From a virus: 46,145 bases of DNA. The DNA is taken from the IMG/VR virus record IMGVR_UViG_3300025960_000006, positions 1 to 46,145 of that record. The stretch is one strand, 5' to 3'. Made by a program: the position numbers and the translations under genes. Positions 8,827-15,210 of this stretch are shown here, one piece after another. How positions within the stretch are numbered: position 1 is the first letter of the stretch; every line of letters begins with the position of its first letter. A model generated the notes under the pieces. That model did no database searches. It was not told the DNA's origin and was given only the letters and a program-made list of their open reading frames with translations.

Positions 8827-9648
8827 TTAATAAGTGTTGATGCCGAGCGCGGCCATATATGCGTTAATGCGACTCATGTACGCGAGTGCTTGGGTAGGAG
8901 TCAATGCACCACCAAGCATAGTCGCGGACATCTGTACAGCCAGCCAATTTCCAGTGCCGCCACTGACAGAGAACAGAGCAAAGTTTCCTATACTCGGACC
9001 TGCTGTTGCAGCGCCGCCCGCCGTACCTCTTGCGGTTCCGTTTTTGTATATCTGTAAGGACGAAGAACTCGTACGTACTATCAGAGCGTTTCCTCGTGTA
9101 GTTCCACTTGCCGTTGCGTTCTGACCCCCACCCCCGATAGCACTGTATATGTCGCCTGCAAAAAGAGGACAGAGATATGCAACGTTCCCTGCCGTATGGG
9201 CTGCGTAGCTGAACGCCCCTGTAGTGTCGTTCGTCTGAATGTAAGCGGCAATGCTCCCTTCTGAACCATCAGCCTTCATGTTAGGGTCTGCTGCTGTATT
9301 CGGATTAAACCCTGTATCCATCCATGCTGATGTTCCGTTCCCACTCCATCCTGCATCCGCAGCAAACGTACAACCATGGTTCACTAATGGATAAGCCGAT
9401 GACTTAAGATTTATAAGAGAAGTTGCTGAATCTGCTGCTGCCTGTACGTAAAGTGCAGTTATCTTGGGCCACACGGTGTCGGCAACAAGTCCATCAATCA
9501 ACGCTGCATAAGCCGCCTTACGCGGTGCTGATGGAGCAGTGATTCGTGCCAAGAACTGAGTCATCTCGGCACTATCTGCACCGCCTGCCGCAACTTTGTC
9601 CAGCGCAGGCCACGACTGCCATTGCCTCTTTGCATCTAAGAAAGGCAT
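8827..9648 (-). CDS. Tail fibre/receptor-binding protein with LamG-like fold
   Basis: A 273-residue protein. The N-terminal helical part (MPFLDAKRQWQSWPALDK) precedes a Gly-, Ala-, Ser- and Thr-rich beta region from about residue 90 that reads like a laminin-G/concanavalin-type jelly roll (SLQIYKNGTARGTAGGAAT is typical of its strands). It starts at ATG 9648 in a TAATG overlap with the preceding gene. It sits between other tail-surface genes and just before the tail spike, so a host-recognition role is likely. The fold call is by eye. Confidence 0.75.
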   Translation of the reverse strand: MPFLDAKRQWQSWPALDKVAAGGADSAEMTQFLARITAPSAPRKAAYAALIDGLVADTVWPKITALYVQAAADSATSLINLKSSAYPLVNHGCTFAADAGWSGNGTSAWMDTGFNPNTAADPNMKADGSEGSIAAYIQTNDTTGAFSYAAHTAGNVAYLCPLFAGDIYSAIGGGGQNATASGTTRGNALIVRTSSSSLQIYKNGTARGTAGGAATAGPSIGNFALFSVSGGTGNWLAVQMSATMLGGALTPTQALAYMSRINAYMAALGINTY

Positions 9649-10259
9649 TAGGTAAGATTCCCCGAGGCGCGAAGATGAACAGACGCACCTGTGACAACCT
9701 TCCACGCACCATTAACTGAGGTGTTCCCTAAAGGAATCCAGAACGGAACAAGGGTAACGACCGAACCTGTTCCACCCTGAAAAATAATCACAGCAGTTAG
9801 CGCTCCATCTTGGAGCGTAATCTGTCCAGGGTTCAGGCTCTCAGGGAAAACAGTAATCCCTGCAAGATAGTCACCTGTTGCACCCGTCGCTCCAAGAACT
9901 GTCGACGCCTGCGAGGCCGCAACGTCTTTATATTTAGAACCTTCGGTCTGCTCACTAACCAACACAACCCTAAGCGTGTTCGCAGTGGCAGCACCGGCAC
10001 CACGATCCGCGGCCGTTGTAGGAACGCCATTGACCGTAAGGGTCCCACTTACCGGAATAGCCGTTCCGGAACCGTCAACCTTCAGCCCTCCACCAGCACC
10101 AAGTGCGGCAGGAAGACCGCCTGCAAGTTTGGCAAAGTCCTCATTTGACAGAACGACCGGCCTACTGTCTGCCGCATTAGCTCGAGCCGGAACGATAGGC
10201 TTCTCAATGTTGACTGTGGCACCAGAGGCGTCTTTTACAGCGATAAGTGCGCTAGGCAT
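9648..10259 (-). CDS. Virion surface protein, unknown family
   Basis: A 203-residue protein rich in Ala, Gly, Val and Thr, predicted mostly beta, with no membrane segment or signal peptide. It is coupled on both sides by TAATG overlaps, behind GGAGG seven bases from its ATG. Neighbouring genes are Ig-like and LamG-like tail proteins, so it is probably part of the adsorption apparatus. No family was recognised. Confidence 0.72.
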   Translation of the reverse strand: MPSALIAVKDASGATVNIEKPIVPARANAADSRPVVLSNEDFAKLAGGLPAALGAGGGLKVDGSGTAIPVSGTLTVNGVPTTAADRGAGAATANTLRVVLVSEQTEGSKYKDVAASQASTVLGATGATGDYLAGITVFPESLNPGQITLQDGALTAVIIFQGGTGSVVTLVPFWIPLGNTSVNGAWKVVTGASVHLRASGNLT

Positions 10260-11191
10260 TAGATATCCTCCAAGATAGCCATGAGGCCAGAGTTATTCGC
10301 AGATGAGAAGTCAAGCTGTCCATCAGGCGCACCAACTGGCTGGACCCAAGCCACAATGTTGTCTGTACTGGTCGAAGCAAAGTTCAGATTTCCCGACAGA
10401 TCTTGACAAACGTTAGCTGCAATACTTGCTGTGACATTTCCGTCACCCGTCATACCAGAGACGTCAAGCGTATACGTCGGACCAGTGCCTGTTAGGTTAA
10501 AGACTGGCGTCCCAGTTCCACTGAACGTTACTGTGACATCCGAAGCGATAAATCCTGTAACAGGCTCATTGAATACGATAGTGAACAAGATCGGAGATAC
10601 ACTTGTTGGATCGGCCTGACCCGCTGCCTTATCAATTGTGACGCTCGGCCGTGTGACGTCAGGGTTCCAAGTGACCGTATTGTCTGTACTCGTCCCTGCC
10701 GTGTTCAATCCCCCAACGCCAGTCGCTACACCTGCCGGTACACTAGCAATTACCGTTCCAGCCGTTGTCATTCCCGTCACAGTGATAGTATAAACGCTCG
10801 GTCCACCACTCACAGCCTTAGCTAAAGTTCCACCAGCCGTTCCTGTGAGCGTGACCCCGCCAGAGCCAAACCCTGTAACAGCCTGACTAAACACAGCAGT
10901 GAACAAAATTGGGCTGAAGCCTGCCGGATCGGCTTGTCCTGCCGCCTGATTGATTGTAACATTCGGTTGAGGAATCGTTCCTGCAATTACCGATGTTACT
11001 GGCCCCAACAATCCCCAAGTCGTACCGCCTAACGCACGGTAAATGCGCCCAGTATTGAGCGCCATCACAATTTCGCCGGTGTACAGAGGAGTTAGGGCCA
11101 AAATAGCAGTCAAATCCGCTGCGGTGCGGTTAAACGACGTATATTTTACGTCTGTTGGGCTGTTTCCGCTTAAATCCCGCACCGTGGCCAT
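10259..11191 (-). CDS. Tail fibre with virion-anchor domain and two bacterial Ig-like domains
   Basis: A 310-residue protein. Residues 1-65 form a small anchor module (TRTAADLTAILALTPLYTGE-like) shared with the neighbouring 67-residue gene. Residues about 77-170 and 173-265 are two copies of an Ig-like repeat found in large bacterial adhesins: VTINQAAGQADP and VTIDKAAGQADP open the two copies, and TSTDNTVTW and TSTDNIVAW close them. Surface Ig domains on phage particles bind host glycans weakly. The start is ATG 11191, 18 bases after a 13-bp palindrome. Confidence 0.8.
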   Translation of the reverse strand: MATVRDLSGNSPTDVKYTSFNRTAADLTAILALTPLYTGEIVMALNTGRIYRALGGTTWGLLGPVTSVIAGTIPQPNVTINQAAGQADPAGFSPILFTAVFSQAVTGFGSGGVTLTGTAGGTLAKAVSGGPSVYTITVTGMTTAGTVIASVPAGVATGVGGLNTAGTSTDNTVTWNPDVTRPSVTIDKAAGQADPTSVSPILFTIVFNEPVTGFIASDVTVTFSGTGTPVFNLTGTGPTYTLDVSGMTGDGNVTASIAANVCQDLSGNLNFASTSTDNIVAWVQPVGAPDGQLDFSSANNSGLMAILEDI

Positions 11192-11209
11192 GCGTTTCGC
11201 CTATTTTAA

Positions 11210-11222
11210 GTGTGAATCACAC
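11210..11222. repeat. 13-bp palindrome copy 5
   Basis: Exact GTGTGAATCACAC. It shares the G of the upstream TAG stop and lies 18 bases before the next ATG, which has its own weak Shine-Dalgarno. Confidence 0.95.
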
Positions 11223-11425
11223 TACATTTCGACGAAAATCTGGCCCCAACGTCCTAAAACTAACTCGAGCCCTCGGTATCTGATGCCAGTATCTAGCGCG
11301 AGGACAACTTCGCCAGGAAAAAGAGGCGTCAACGCAAGAATCGCAGTCAAATTTGCCGCAGTTCTCGTATGTGAATTGAACTTCTGATCTGTAGAACCCG
11401 TGCTCAGATCGGCAACGATAGCCAT
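11222..11425 (-). CDS. Stand-alone virion-anchor module
   Basis: A 67-residue protein clearly paralogous to residues 1-65 of the Ig-domain fibre next door. Both share RTAA-LTAILALTPL followed by a GE-V-ALDTG/ALNTG stretch. It may be an attachment adaptor, or the head of a fibre that lost its distal part. It has a strong GGGAGG Shine-Dalgarno and ends in TAG shared with the 13-bp palindrome. Confidence 0.75.
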   Translation of the reverse strand: MAIVADLSTGSTDQKFNSHTRTAANLTAILALTPLFPGEVVLALDTGIRYRGLELVLGRWGQIFVEM

Positions 11426-11447
11426 GGCTTCCTCCCTCTAGGAATGC

Positions 11448-11474
11448 AGGGGGCGACGGTGGACGATACCCCCT
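11448..11474. other. Intergenic hairpin
   Basis: AGGGGG and CCCCCT arms are separated by 15 bases, in the 83-base gap between two minus-strand genes. A second arm pair, GAGTAG/CTACTC, lies next to it. There is no T run, so this is more likely a processing or attenuation element than a classical terminator. Confidence 0.45.
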
Positions 11475-11508
11475 ACACCCATTCTCCAACCGAGTAGGCG
11501 TGGTAAGA

Positions 11509-11904
11509 CTACTCAGCAGGAAGAATACGAACACCTGACGCCTGAACTTGCTCGAGTTCCTCAGGTGTCAGGGTGACCTTATCGCCTCGTTTATAAACTG
11601 TACCCTTGATGGCAACTTCGACGGAATCGAGTTTGTAGACTCCTCCTTCGGAAGCGGCAGTCTCGGTCTGTACCGGAACCTCGGAGGTTTGCGACCCTGC
11701 TTGATCGGCTTCTCCTTCATTGTGTTGGTCGGTGGTCTGCTCGCTGCCTTCTTCAGTCTCGAACTCATCCGACTGGTCCTCATTCTCAGTCTTGTCCCAA
11801 GAAGACTTCTTCTTCGCCATTGGTGCTCTCCGTTTGGCTACACGTTTAACTTTGCGCTTCACAACGCGGGCTTTGACACGCGGCTTTTTCTTCCGCTTGT
11901 ACAT
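11509..11904 (-). CDS. Basic-acidic tail-region protein, unknown function
   Basis: A 131-residue protein in three parts: a strongly basic N-terminus (about residues 1-33, Lys/Arg rich with KRKVKRVAKRR), an acidic Glu/Gln/Thr-rich linker (about 40-85), and a small C-terminal domain (GTVYKRGDKVTLTPEELEQV) that reads like a short beta barrel, as seen in head decoration proteins. It starts one base after the small terminase stop, with AAGG eight bases upstream. The basic tail could contact DNA. No family was recognised. Confidence 0.7.
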   Translation of the reverse strand: MYKRKKKPRVKARVVKRKVKRVAKRRAPMAKKKSSWDKTENEDQSDEFETEEGSEQTTDQHNEGEADQAGSQTSEVPVQTETAASEGGVYKLDSVEVAIKGTVYKRGDKVTLTPEELEQVQASGVRILPAE

Positions 11905-11905
11905 T

Positions 11906-12490
11906 TTACAAGCCTTCGATCCTCACGTCTTGATCCTTAGCGATAATCACAATGCGGAGATCGTTCTTCGCCGCAGAGTTACCCATGTTCGTCTTGTCAC
12001 CGTATCCACCAGCATTCATCAAGTACGTACTACCACGCAGCCGGTTCTTCTCCTCCTTCCCATTCAACGCAATGTTCGCTATCTCCGTCAGTGCGTCATG
12101 ACTGTAGGCCGCGATACGTGCGTTGATTAGATCGCTATTGATGCTGATGAACTCGGAGGTGATCGCTTCGAAGCACTCGGCATATGCTGGATGACTGCGC
12201 ACGTCCTTGAGCTGCTTCACTGAGATGTTGAGCGTATCTGCAATTTCGCGATCACCTAGACCCAAAGTGGTGTACATAAACACACAGGCGACGGCATTCA
12301 GGGTCGGCACAGGCGCTGGCAAATCCTTAACTGTGCGTCTACGCTTCGGCTTATATTCCTTCACGTCAAGTTTAGGCAGGGCCTCATCGACCCCACCCTT
12401 AATGTGATCTGGTGGAACGATCGAACCGTCTGGGTTAACCAAAGGATCACCCCATTTCGCCAACGGCCTCGCCAATAGTTTCGGAGCCAT
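11906..12490 (-). CDS. terS: Terminase small subunit-like protein
   Basis: A 194-residue protein with a helix-turn-helix segment in the first half (GDREIADTLNISVKQLKDVRSHP), preceded by a basic stretch (KPKRRRTVKD) and followed by a long helical region. This is the usual design of a small terminase, which recognises phage DNA and delivers it to the motor. It lies among the first genes of the late operon. I chose ATG 12490 in the TGATG overlap over the TTG three bases upstream. It is 8.5 kb away from the large subunit, and no sequence signature is diagnostic, so a different DNA-binding role is possible. Confidence 0.62.
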   Translation of the reverse strand: MAPKLLARPLAKWGDPLVNPDGSIVPPDHIKGGVDEALPKLDVKEYKPKRRRTVKDLPAPVPTLNAVACVFMYTTLGLGDREIADTLNISVKQLKDVRSHPAYAECFEAITSEFISINSDLINARIAAYSHDALTEIANIALNGKEEKNRLRGSTYLMNAGGYGDKTNMGNSAAKNDLRIVIIAKDQDVRIEGL

Positions 12491-12741
12491 CAACGTCGCT
12501 CATTTAGATTTGGAAGTCCACCTTTACTCGATTGGCTCGACTGCTCCCGCATCTGTCTCTCTTCATCCGTCTCCACCATCGACAGGATCTTCGAGATCAC
12601 CGTCTTCAACTTCTCGTTGCCTGCACCTTCTGCTGGAGACGTCGGCGCGTTTCGAGTCATGTCGTTCAGCACGCCGTAAAGCTCATTGACGACCTCCTTG
12701 CGCTGATCGTCTTCGAGTGTAACTGATTTTTTCTGTGCCAT
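12490..12741 (-). CDS. Small hydrophilic protein, unknown function
   Basis: An 83-residue, charged, Gln/Ser-rich protein, probably helical, without membrane segments. ATG 12741 lies one base after the 13-bp palindrome, and no Shine-Dalgarno is visible on either side. The frame stays open upstream, but those residues read through the palindrome and the upstream gene. The stop overlaps the small-terminase-like start (TGATG). No family was recognised. Confidence 0.7.
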   Translation of the reverse strand: MAQKKSVTLEDDQRKEVVNELYGVLNDMTRNAPTSPAEGAGNEKLKTVISKILSMVETDEERQMREQSSQSSKGGLPNLNERR

Positions 12742-12742
12742 G

Positions 12743-12755
12743 GTGTGACTCACAC
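12743..12755. repeat. 13-bp palindrome copy 6
   Basis: Exact GTGTGACTCACAC. It shares the G of the upstream TAG stop and lies one base before the next minus-strand ATG. Confidence 0.95.
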
Positions 12756-13144
12756 TATCTGGTGCCAAGGGGGTTACGATCAAGATTCGGGGGCGGGTTC
12801 GCACCAAACGTTGTCCTCGTCGTATACGTTAGAAAGTCCGTAACGATCTCAGTCACATCAGCCGCGGTAGTCACACGGTTAACAACCGCCACCGTCTCGA
12901 TGGGACGCTGCCCACCAAGCTCAGGACTGGCAGCAATCCTCGTCAAGTTCTTCTGAGCAAGCCCACCAGGCGCAGCACCCGTAAGCGCTCGCCAAATCTC
13001 TCGAGTGTTCATCAGACTGCGATGCCCAAGTGCCTTCGCAACCTGCCTCCGTTCCTCGCTCTCACCACTCATACTCGCGAGGCTATTCACGCCGTTAGTC
13101 GGCCAGAAGCCACCCAATACGGTGGCTGTCGCCATAGTCGTCAT
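12755..13144 (-). CDS. First gene of the late operon, virion-like protein
   Basis: A 129-residue protein without membrane segments, ending in a Pro/Asn-rich tail (FGANPPPNLDRNPLGTR). It is the promoter-proximal gene of the late minus-strand arm, preceded by AGGAG nine bases before the ATG, a 13-bp palindrome and a strong promoter about 150 bases upstream. No family was recognised. A structural or early-late regulatory role cannot be separated from the sequence. Confidence 0.72.
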   Translation of the reverse strand: MTTMATATVLGGFWPTNGVNSLASMSGESEERRQVAKALGHRSLMNTREIWRALTGAAPGGLAQKNLTRIAASPELGGQRPIETVAVVNRVTTAADVTEIVTDFLTYTTRTTFGANPPPNLDRNPLGTR

Positions 13145-13167
13145 GGCGTACTCCTATGATTCTGTTT

Positions 13168-13180
13168 GTGTGATTCACAC
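13168..13180. repeat. 13-bp palindrome copy 7
   Basis: Exact GTGTGATTCACAC in the 5' leader of the late operon, 23 bases before the first ATG. Confidence 0.95.
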
Positions 13181-13209
13181 CCGCTAGGGGCGGTTCGCCT
13201 AAGCGAGAA

Positions 13210-13248
13210 GGTGGCCGAGGAAAGGTGTGCCAGCGATCCTCGGCCACC
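13210..13248. other. Leader hairpin of the late operon
   Basis: A perfect 12-bp inverted repeat (GGTGGCCGAGGA with TCCTCGGCCACC) and a 15-base loop, lying between the late promoter and the first late gene. No U tract follows on the minus strand, so it may be an attenuator, stabiliser or protein-binding leader structure. Confidence 0.6.
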
Positions 13249-13285
13249 GATGGACTGGAGCAAGATTGTCCATCAAACAACGAGA

Positions 13286-13314
13286 AGCCTAACACGCTGA
13301 GGTTGTATTGTCAA
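13286..13314 (-). promoter_or_regulatory. Late (leftward) sigma70-type promoter
   Basis: On the minus strand, TTGACA (13314-13309), a 17-base spacer and TAGGCT (13291-13286). It is the only good promoter seen ahead of the late operon, which appears to run through the circular junction to 27648. Confidence 0.6.
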
Positions 13315-13332
13315 GTGTTATGTTATTTAGTC

Positions 13333-13345
13333 GTGTGAATCACAC
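13333..13345. promoter_or_regulatory. 13-bp palindrome copy 8, between divergent promoters
   Basis: Exact GTGTGAATCACAC. Its centre (13339) is exactly 25 bases from the nearest base of the -35 box on each side (13314 and 13364). That places it about 60 bp upstream of both predicted start points, where class I activators or shared operators bind. Confidence 0.85.
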
Positions 13346-13363
13346 TTGATATGAAAATAGTTC

Positions 13364-13392
13364 TTGACAACGGTATTGACTTGTAGTAGATT
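13364..13392 (+). promoter_or_regulatory. Rightward sigma70-type promoter 1
   Basis: TTGACA (13364-13369), 17 bases, TAGATT (13387-13392). It is divergent from the late promoter and shares the palindrome at 13333-13345 with it. The transcript would begin in a G-rich, hairpin-rich leader. Confidence 0.6.
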
Positions 13393-13417
13393 ATGTGATA
13401 TGTGGGGGGTAAGGGGG

Positions 13418-13436
13418 GCAGGGCCATTGGCCCTGC
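13418..13436 (+). terminator. Early-leader hairpin, possible attenuator
   Basis: GCAGGGCC and GGCCCTGC form a perfect 8-bp stem with a 3-base loop about 20 bases after the predicted start of rightward promoter 1. No T run follows, so a pause or attenuation role is only suggested. The preceding G runs could also form a G-quadruplex. Confidence 0.4.
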
Positions 13437-13539
13437 AGATCAGCGTAGCGGGTCTGCTGTGATCAATATCTGGGCGGGAGAGGGGTGGGTGAATATGCCC
13501 ATATCCTCTACACAATACATCACCTCTCAACCCAACCTC

Positions 13540-13552
13540 GTGTGACTCACAC
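13540..13552. repeat. 13-bp palindrome copy 9
   Basis: Exact GTGTGACTCACAC in non-coding DNA, centred 63 bases upstream of the -35 box of rightward promoter 2. Confidence 0.95.
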
Positions 13553-13608
13553 CACATATTCCCCTTATGTCGGATACCCGACGGTATAAAAATACTTATT
13601 AATACCGC

Positions 13609-13637
13609 TTGACAACCCCTCACAGACCTGCTATTAT
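13609..13637 (+). promoter_or_regulatory. Rightward sigma70-type promoter 2 (strong)
   Basis: TTGACA (13609-13614), 17-base spacer, TATTAT (13632-13637). This is the closest match to consensus in the window. It would transcribe the structured region that follows and could continue toward the first early genes. Confidence 0.72.
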
Positions 13638-13644
13638 TCACACA

Positions 13645-13949
13645 CTGAGAGGTCGTAGACTCGCTTCACACCTCTGTGTGAGTCACACAACCTCTTAGAT
13701 GAGTCCATGGGTTGCCTGGTCGGACTCGTGGTGAGGTCTTCGTCCTCCTAGCAGTCGTAAAGACCTCACCATTTCTCCAGGCGAAAGCGCTCCCTCACCC
13801 GAATGGGAGACATGCCCCCCGTGATCCAGTGACGCCTGGGTCCGGGGGGGATTCATTTTCAGACCCCGCCCACTGTCTAGATCCTCCTAAACCGTCCGGG
13901 TTCGTTGACGCAGCCAATCTCCGGCGCCGCAGGCACGGATCTTGGCTGC
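13645..13949 (+). ncRNA. Candidate structured non-coding RNA or long leader
   Basis: Just after rightward promoter 2 lies a chain of strong inverted repeats and no convincing gene. The pairs are: CTGAGAGGT 13645 with ACCTCTTAG 13690 (one G-U); TCACAC 13666 with GTGTGA 13676; GAGTCC 13701 with GGACTC 13722; GGTGAGGTCTT 13730 with AAGACCTCACC 13760; CTCCC 13790 with GGGAG 13805; CCCCCCG 13815 with CGGGGGG 13843; GCAGCCAA 13910 with TTGGCTGC 13942, the last enclosing TCCG/CGGA. Such density suggests a folded RNA. An open frame of 89 codons exists here but has no Shine-Dalgarno and improbable composition. Function unknown. Confidence 0.45.
13676..13688. repeat. 13-bp palindrome copy 10
   Basis: Exact GTGTGAGTCACAC inside the candidate structured RNA. 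Its left half can pair with an upstream TCACAC (13666-13671). Confidence 0.95.
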
Positions 13950-13975
13950 TTATACCGTGGGTGTGGTCCCCGCTC

Positions 13976-13988
13976 GTGTGACTCACAC
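13976..13988. repeat. 13-bp palindrome copy 11
   Basis: Exact GTGTGACTCACAC in non-coding DNA at the end of the structured block. Confidence 0.95.
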
Positions 13989-14191
13989 ACACATTTGCAC
14001 AGTCTAGAACGTTCTAAACAACGATTATTCTAGGTCTAAATCCGACGTCGACACACCTCCACTTCGTTCCGCCCCCCCTCATGTCAAGAGAGAATAAAGT
14101 CCTATTTGGACTAAGGGGGAAGTAGGGGGGTGGCTACGTAGCGTAGGCAAGGATGACTACACGGACGACAGGGCGAATGCATAACGTGCCC

Positions 14192-14212
14192 AGGCGCGAA
14201 CGCGGGGCGCCT
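14192..14212 (+). terminator. Possible Rho-independent terminator
   Basis: AGGCGC and GCGCCT arms with a 9-base loop, followed by a T-rich GTTTGT-type stretch. It could end the transcript of the structured region before the early genes. Confidence 0.45.
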
Positions 14213-14217
14213 CGTTT

Positions 14218-14246
14218 CGTGTTTGTGTTTGTGTTTGTGGTTTTGT
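14218..14246. repeat. Short TTTGTG tandem repeats
   Basis: Three to four copies of TTTGTG lie between the GC-rich hairpin and a 13-bp palindrome. This is low-complexity T/G DNA with low melting temperature. Confidence 0.6.
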
Positions 14247-14259
14247 GATTTTGATTCGC

Positions 14260-14272
14260 GTGTGATTCACAC
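14260..14272. repeat. 13-bp palindrome copy 12
   Basis: Exact GTGTGATTCACAC in non-coding DNA. Confidence 0.95.
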
Positions 14273-14312
14273 TTGAGGTTGTGATTCGTGTTGTGGAGGC
14301 AATCCCGGGTGT

Positions 14313-14365
14313 TGAACGTGATCTATTCCGTGCCTACGGCGCGTAGTTAGGAATGATCACGTTCA
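14313..14365. other. Long three-tier hairpin
   Basis: TGAACGTGATC (14313-14323) pairs with GATCACGTTCA (14355-14365). Inside, ATTCC pairs with GGAAT, and at the tip CTACG pairs with CGTAG across a GCG loop. The 53-base element can fold almost completely. It lies just before a palindrome that is followed by AAGGAGG. Confidence 0.6.
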
Positions 14366-14379
14366 TTAGAAAATTTCAT

Positions 14380-14392
14380 GTGTGATTCACAC
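14380..14392. repeat. 13-bp palindrome copy 13
   Basis: Exact GTGTGATTCACAC, followed directly by TAAGGAGG, a perfect Shine-Dalgarno with no convincing start codon at the normal distance. Confidence 0.95.
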
Positions 14393-14602
14393 TAAGGAGG
14401 ATTGACAACCCGGCCGAAATGGAGGACTTTGGGGTCACGCCAGCGCTGACTTGGGAATGCCACCGATGACCCGGTATTAATGGCGCGCCTTTCCCCGCGT
14501 GCGTCTTATGCCGAGTGCCCCTCGTGGCCGTGCTTCGTAGGCTCCCGACGCAATCTCGCCCCGGAAAGGCAAAAGCCTAACCTTTCATTAGTCCATTTGG
14601 AC

Positions 14603-14625
14603 ACCTGAACCATTCCGGTTCAGGT
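14603..14625 (+). other. Hairpin ahead of the first early gene
   Basis: ACCTGAACC and GGTTCAGGT form a perfect 9-bp stem with a 5-base loop, 19 bases before the first early start codon. No T run follows. It may stabilise the message or regulate initiation. Confidence 0.5.
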
Positions 14626-14643
14626 CTCATAAGGTGCTAGGCT

Positions 14644-14907
14644 ATGAATAAGCTTATTCTGACGGTCGCGTTTGTCGTGGGATCATTCGTCACGGCCAAC
14701 GCGGAAAACGCACCCACGGGCGCCGCACCGGCTTGGAGCGACGTTCTAAAGACTTGCAGCGCGGAGTATAAGGAGCGTGCCGACAAGACTAAGGGTCGCG
14801 AGGTTTGGACGGCCTTTTTGACGGATTGCAAGGCTCGCAAGGGCTTTGTTGCCAAAAAGGATCAAGGCAAAGGCGAGTTTACTCGCGTCCCGGACAAGGG
14901 GGCGTGA
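14644..14907 (+). CDS. Secreted small protein, PsiF-like
   Basis: An 87-residue protein with a clear Sec signal peptide (about residues 1-20, MNKLILTVAF..., cleavage after TANA). The mature part has two cysteines (LKTCSAEY and FLTDCKARKG) in a spacing reminiscent of the PsiF repeat of periplasmic proteins of unknown role. As an early gene with export signal it may act on the host envelope, for example in superinfection exclusion. That role is inference. The Shine-Dalgarno is weak (AAGG). Confidence 0.75.
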   Translation: MNKLILTVAFVVGSFVTANAENAPTGAAPAWSDVLKTCSAEYKERADKTKGREVWTAFLTDCKARKGFVAKKDQGKGEFTRVPDKGA

Positions 14908-14908
14908 T

Positions 14909-15109
14909 ATGCCAACGTTCTATGATGACAATTTCGGCCATTACGAAATTGAAGATGAGGACGACGTTGCATTTTATTTCGAAATGCAACGCGAAAGCGT
15001 CGAAAAAGAGTGCAAGGGTTGTGGGCGTATGGTTCGGATTAAACCGGACTATGCGCTTTGCAACTCTTGTGCTGACAAAGTAGAGCGTGGCTATGATCTA
15101 GACTACTAA
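14909..15109 (+). CDS. Small zinc-ribbon protein
   Basis: A 66-residue acidic protein with CKGCGRM and CNSCADK, two CxxC pairs about 15 residues apart, as in a zinc ribbon. The N-terminal part is strongly acidic. ATG 14909 follows the previous stop by one base, with GGGGGCG upstream. It could be a protein-protein or nucleic-acid adaptor that targets a host complex. No family was recognised. Confidence 0.75.
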   Translation: MPTFYDDNFGHYEIEDEDDVAFYFEMQRESVEKECKGCGRMVRIKPDYALCNSCADKVERGYDLDY

Positions 15110-15114
15110 GCTTT

Positions 15115-15149
15115 GCCAGGAATAGGGCCGGATCGGTCCTATTCCTGGC
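15115..15149 (+). terminator. Rho-independent terminator
   Basis: GCCAGGAATAGG pairs perfectly with CCTATTCCTGGC and extends inward through G-U to CCG/CGG, followed within nine bases by CCCTTTTT. It ends the two-gene early unit. Confidence 0.8.
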
Positions 15150-15171
15150 GTTTGTCCCTTTTTAGAGACAT

Positions 15172-15205
15172 ATTGCAGTGCACAACAGCTCCAGTGCACC
15201 GCAAT
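15172..15205. promoter_or_regulatory. Inverted repeat upstream of an early promoter
   Basis: ATTGC-A-GTGCAC and GTGCAC-C-GCAAT are 10 bases apart and end six bases before a TTGACA box. This looks like a regulator site different from the 13-bp palindrome. Confidence 0.45.
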
Positions 15206-15210
15206 AGAAC

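Larger units (their letters stand above)
13989..14643. other. Non-coding control DNA upstream of the early genes
   Basis: No supportable gene was found. The stretch contains TAGAACGTTCTA (a perfect 12-bp palindrome, 14013-14024) with a further TTCTAG element nearby, a run of Cs and Gs around 14073-14131, the AGTCC/GGACT hairpin near 14100, a GC-rich hairpin at 14192-14212, short TTTGTG tandem repeats, two 13-bp palindromes and long hairpins at 14313-14365 and 14603-14625. A TTGACA at 14402 lacks a good -10 box. A 16-codon frame at 14419 is too weak to call. Confidence 0.6.

Noticed and set aside
13333-13345. The palindrome as a CRP/FNR-type site
   Set aside because: CRP half-sites TGTGA and TCACA are 6 bases apart; here they are separated by one base, so a CRP dimer would not fit.
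13712-13981. Plus-strand 89-codon frame in the control region
   Set aside because: No ribosome site, improbable Pro/Arg-rich composition, and it crosses several strong hairpins that better suit RNA structure.
14419-14469. 16-codon frame after the orphan Shine-Dalgarno
   Set aside because: The spacing from AAGGAGG to ATG is about 18-20 bases, too long, and the peptide is too short to judge.
14441-14600. tRNA-like sequence in the control region
   Set aside because: No cloverleaf with T-loop and CCA end could be drawn; the paired segments are simple hairpins.
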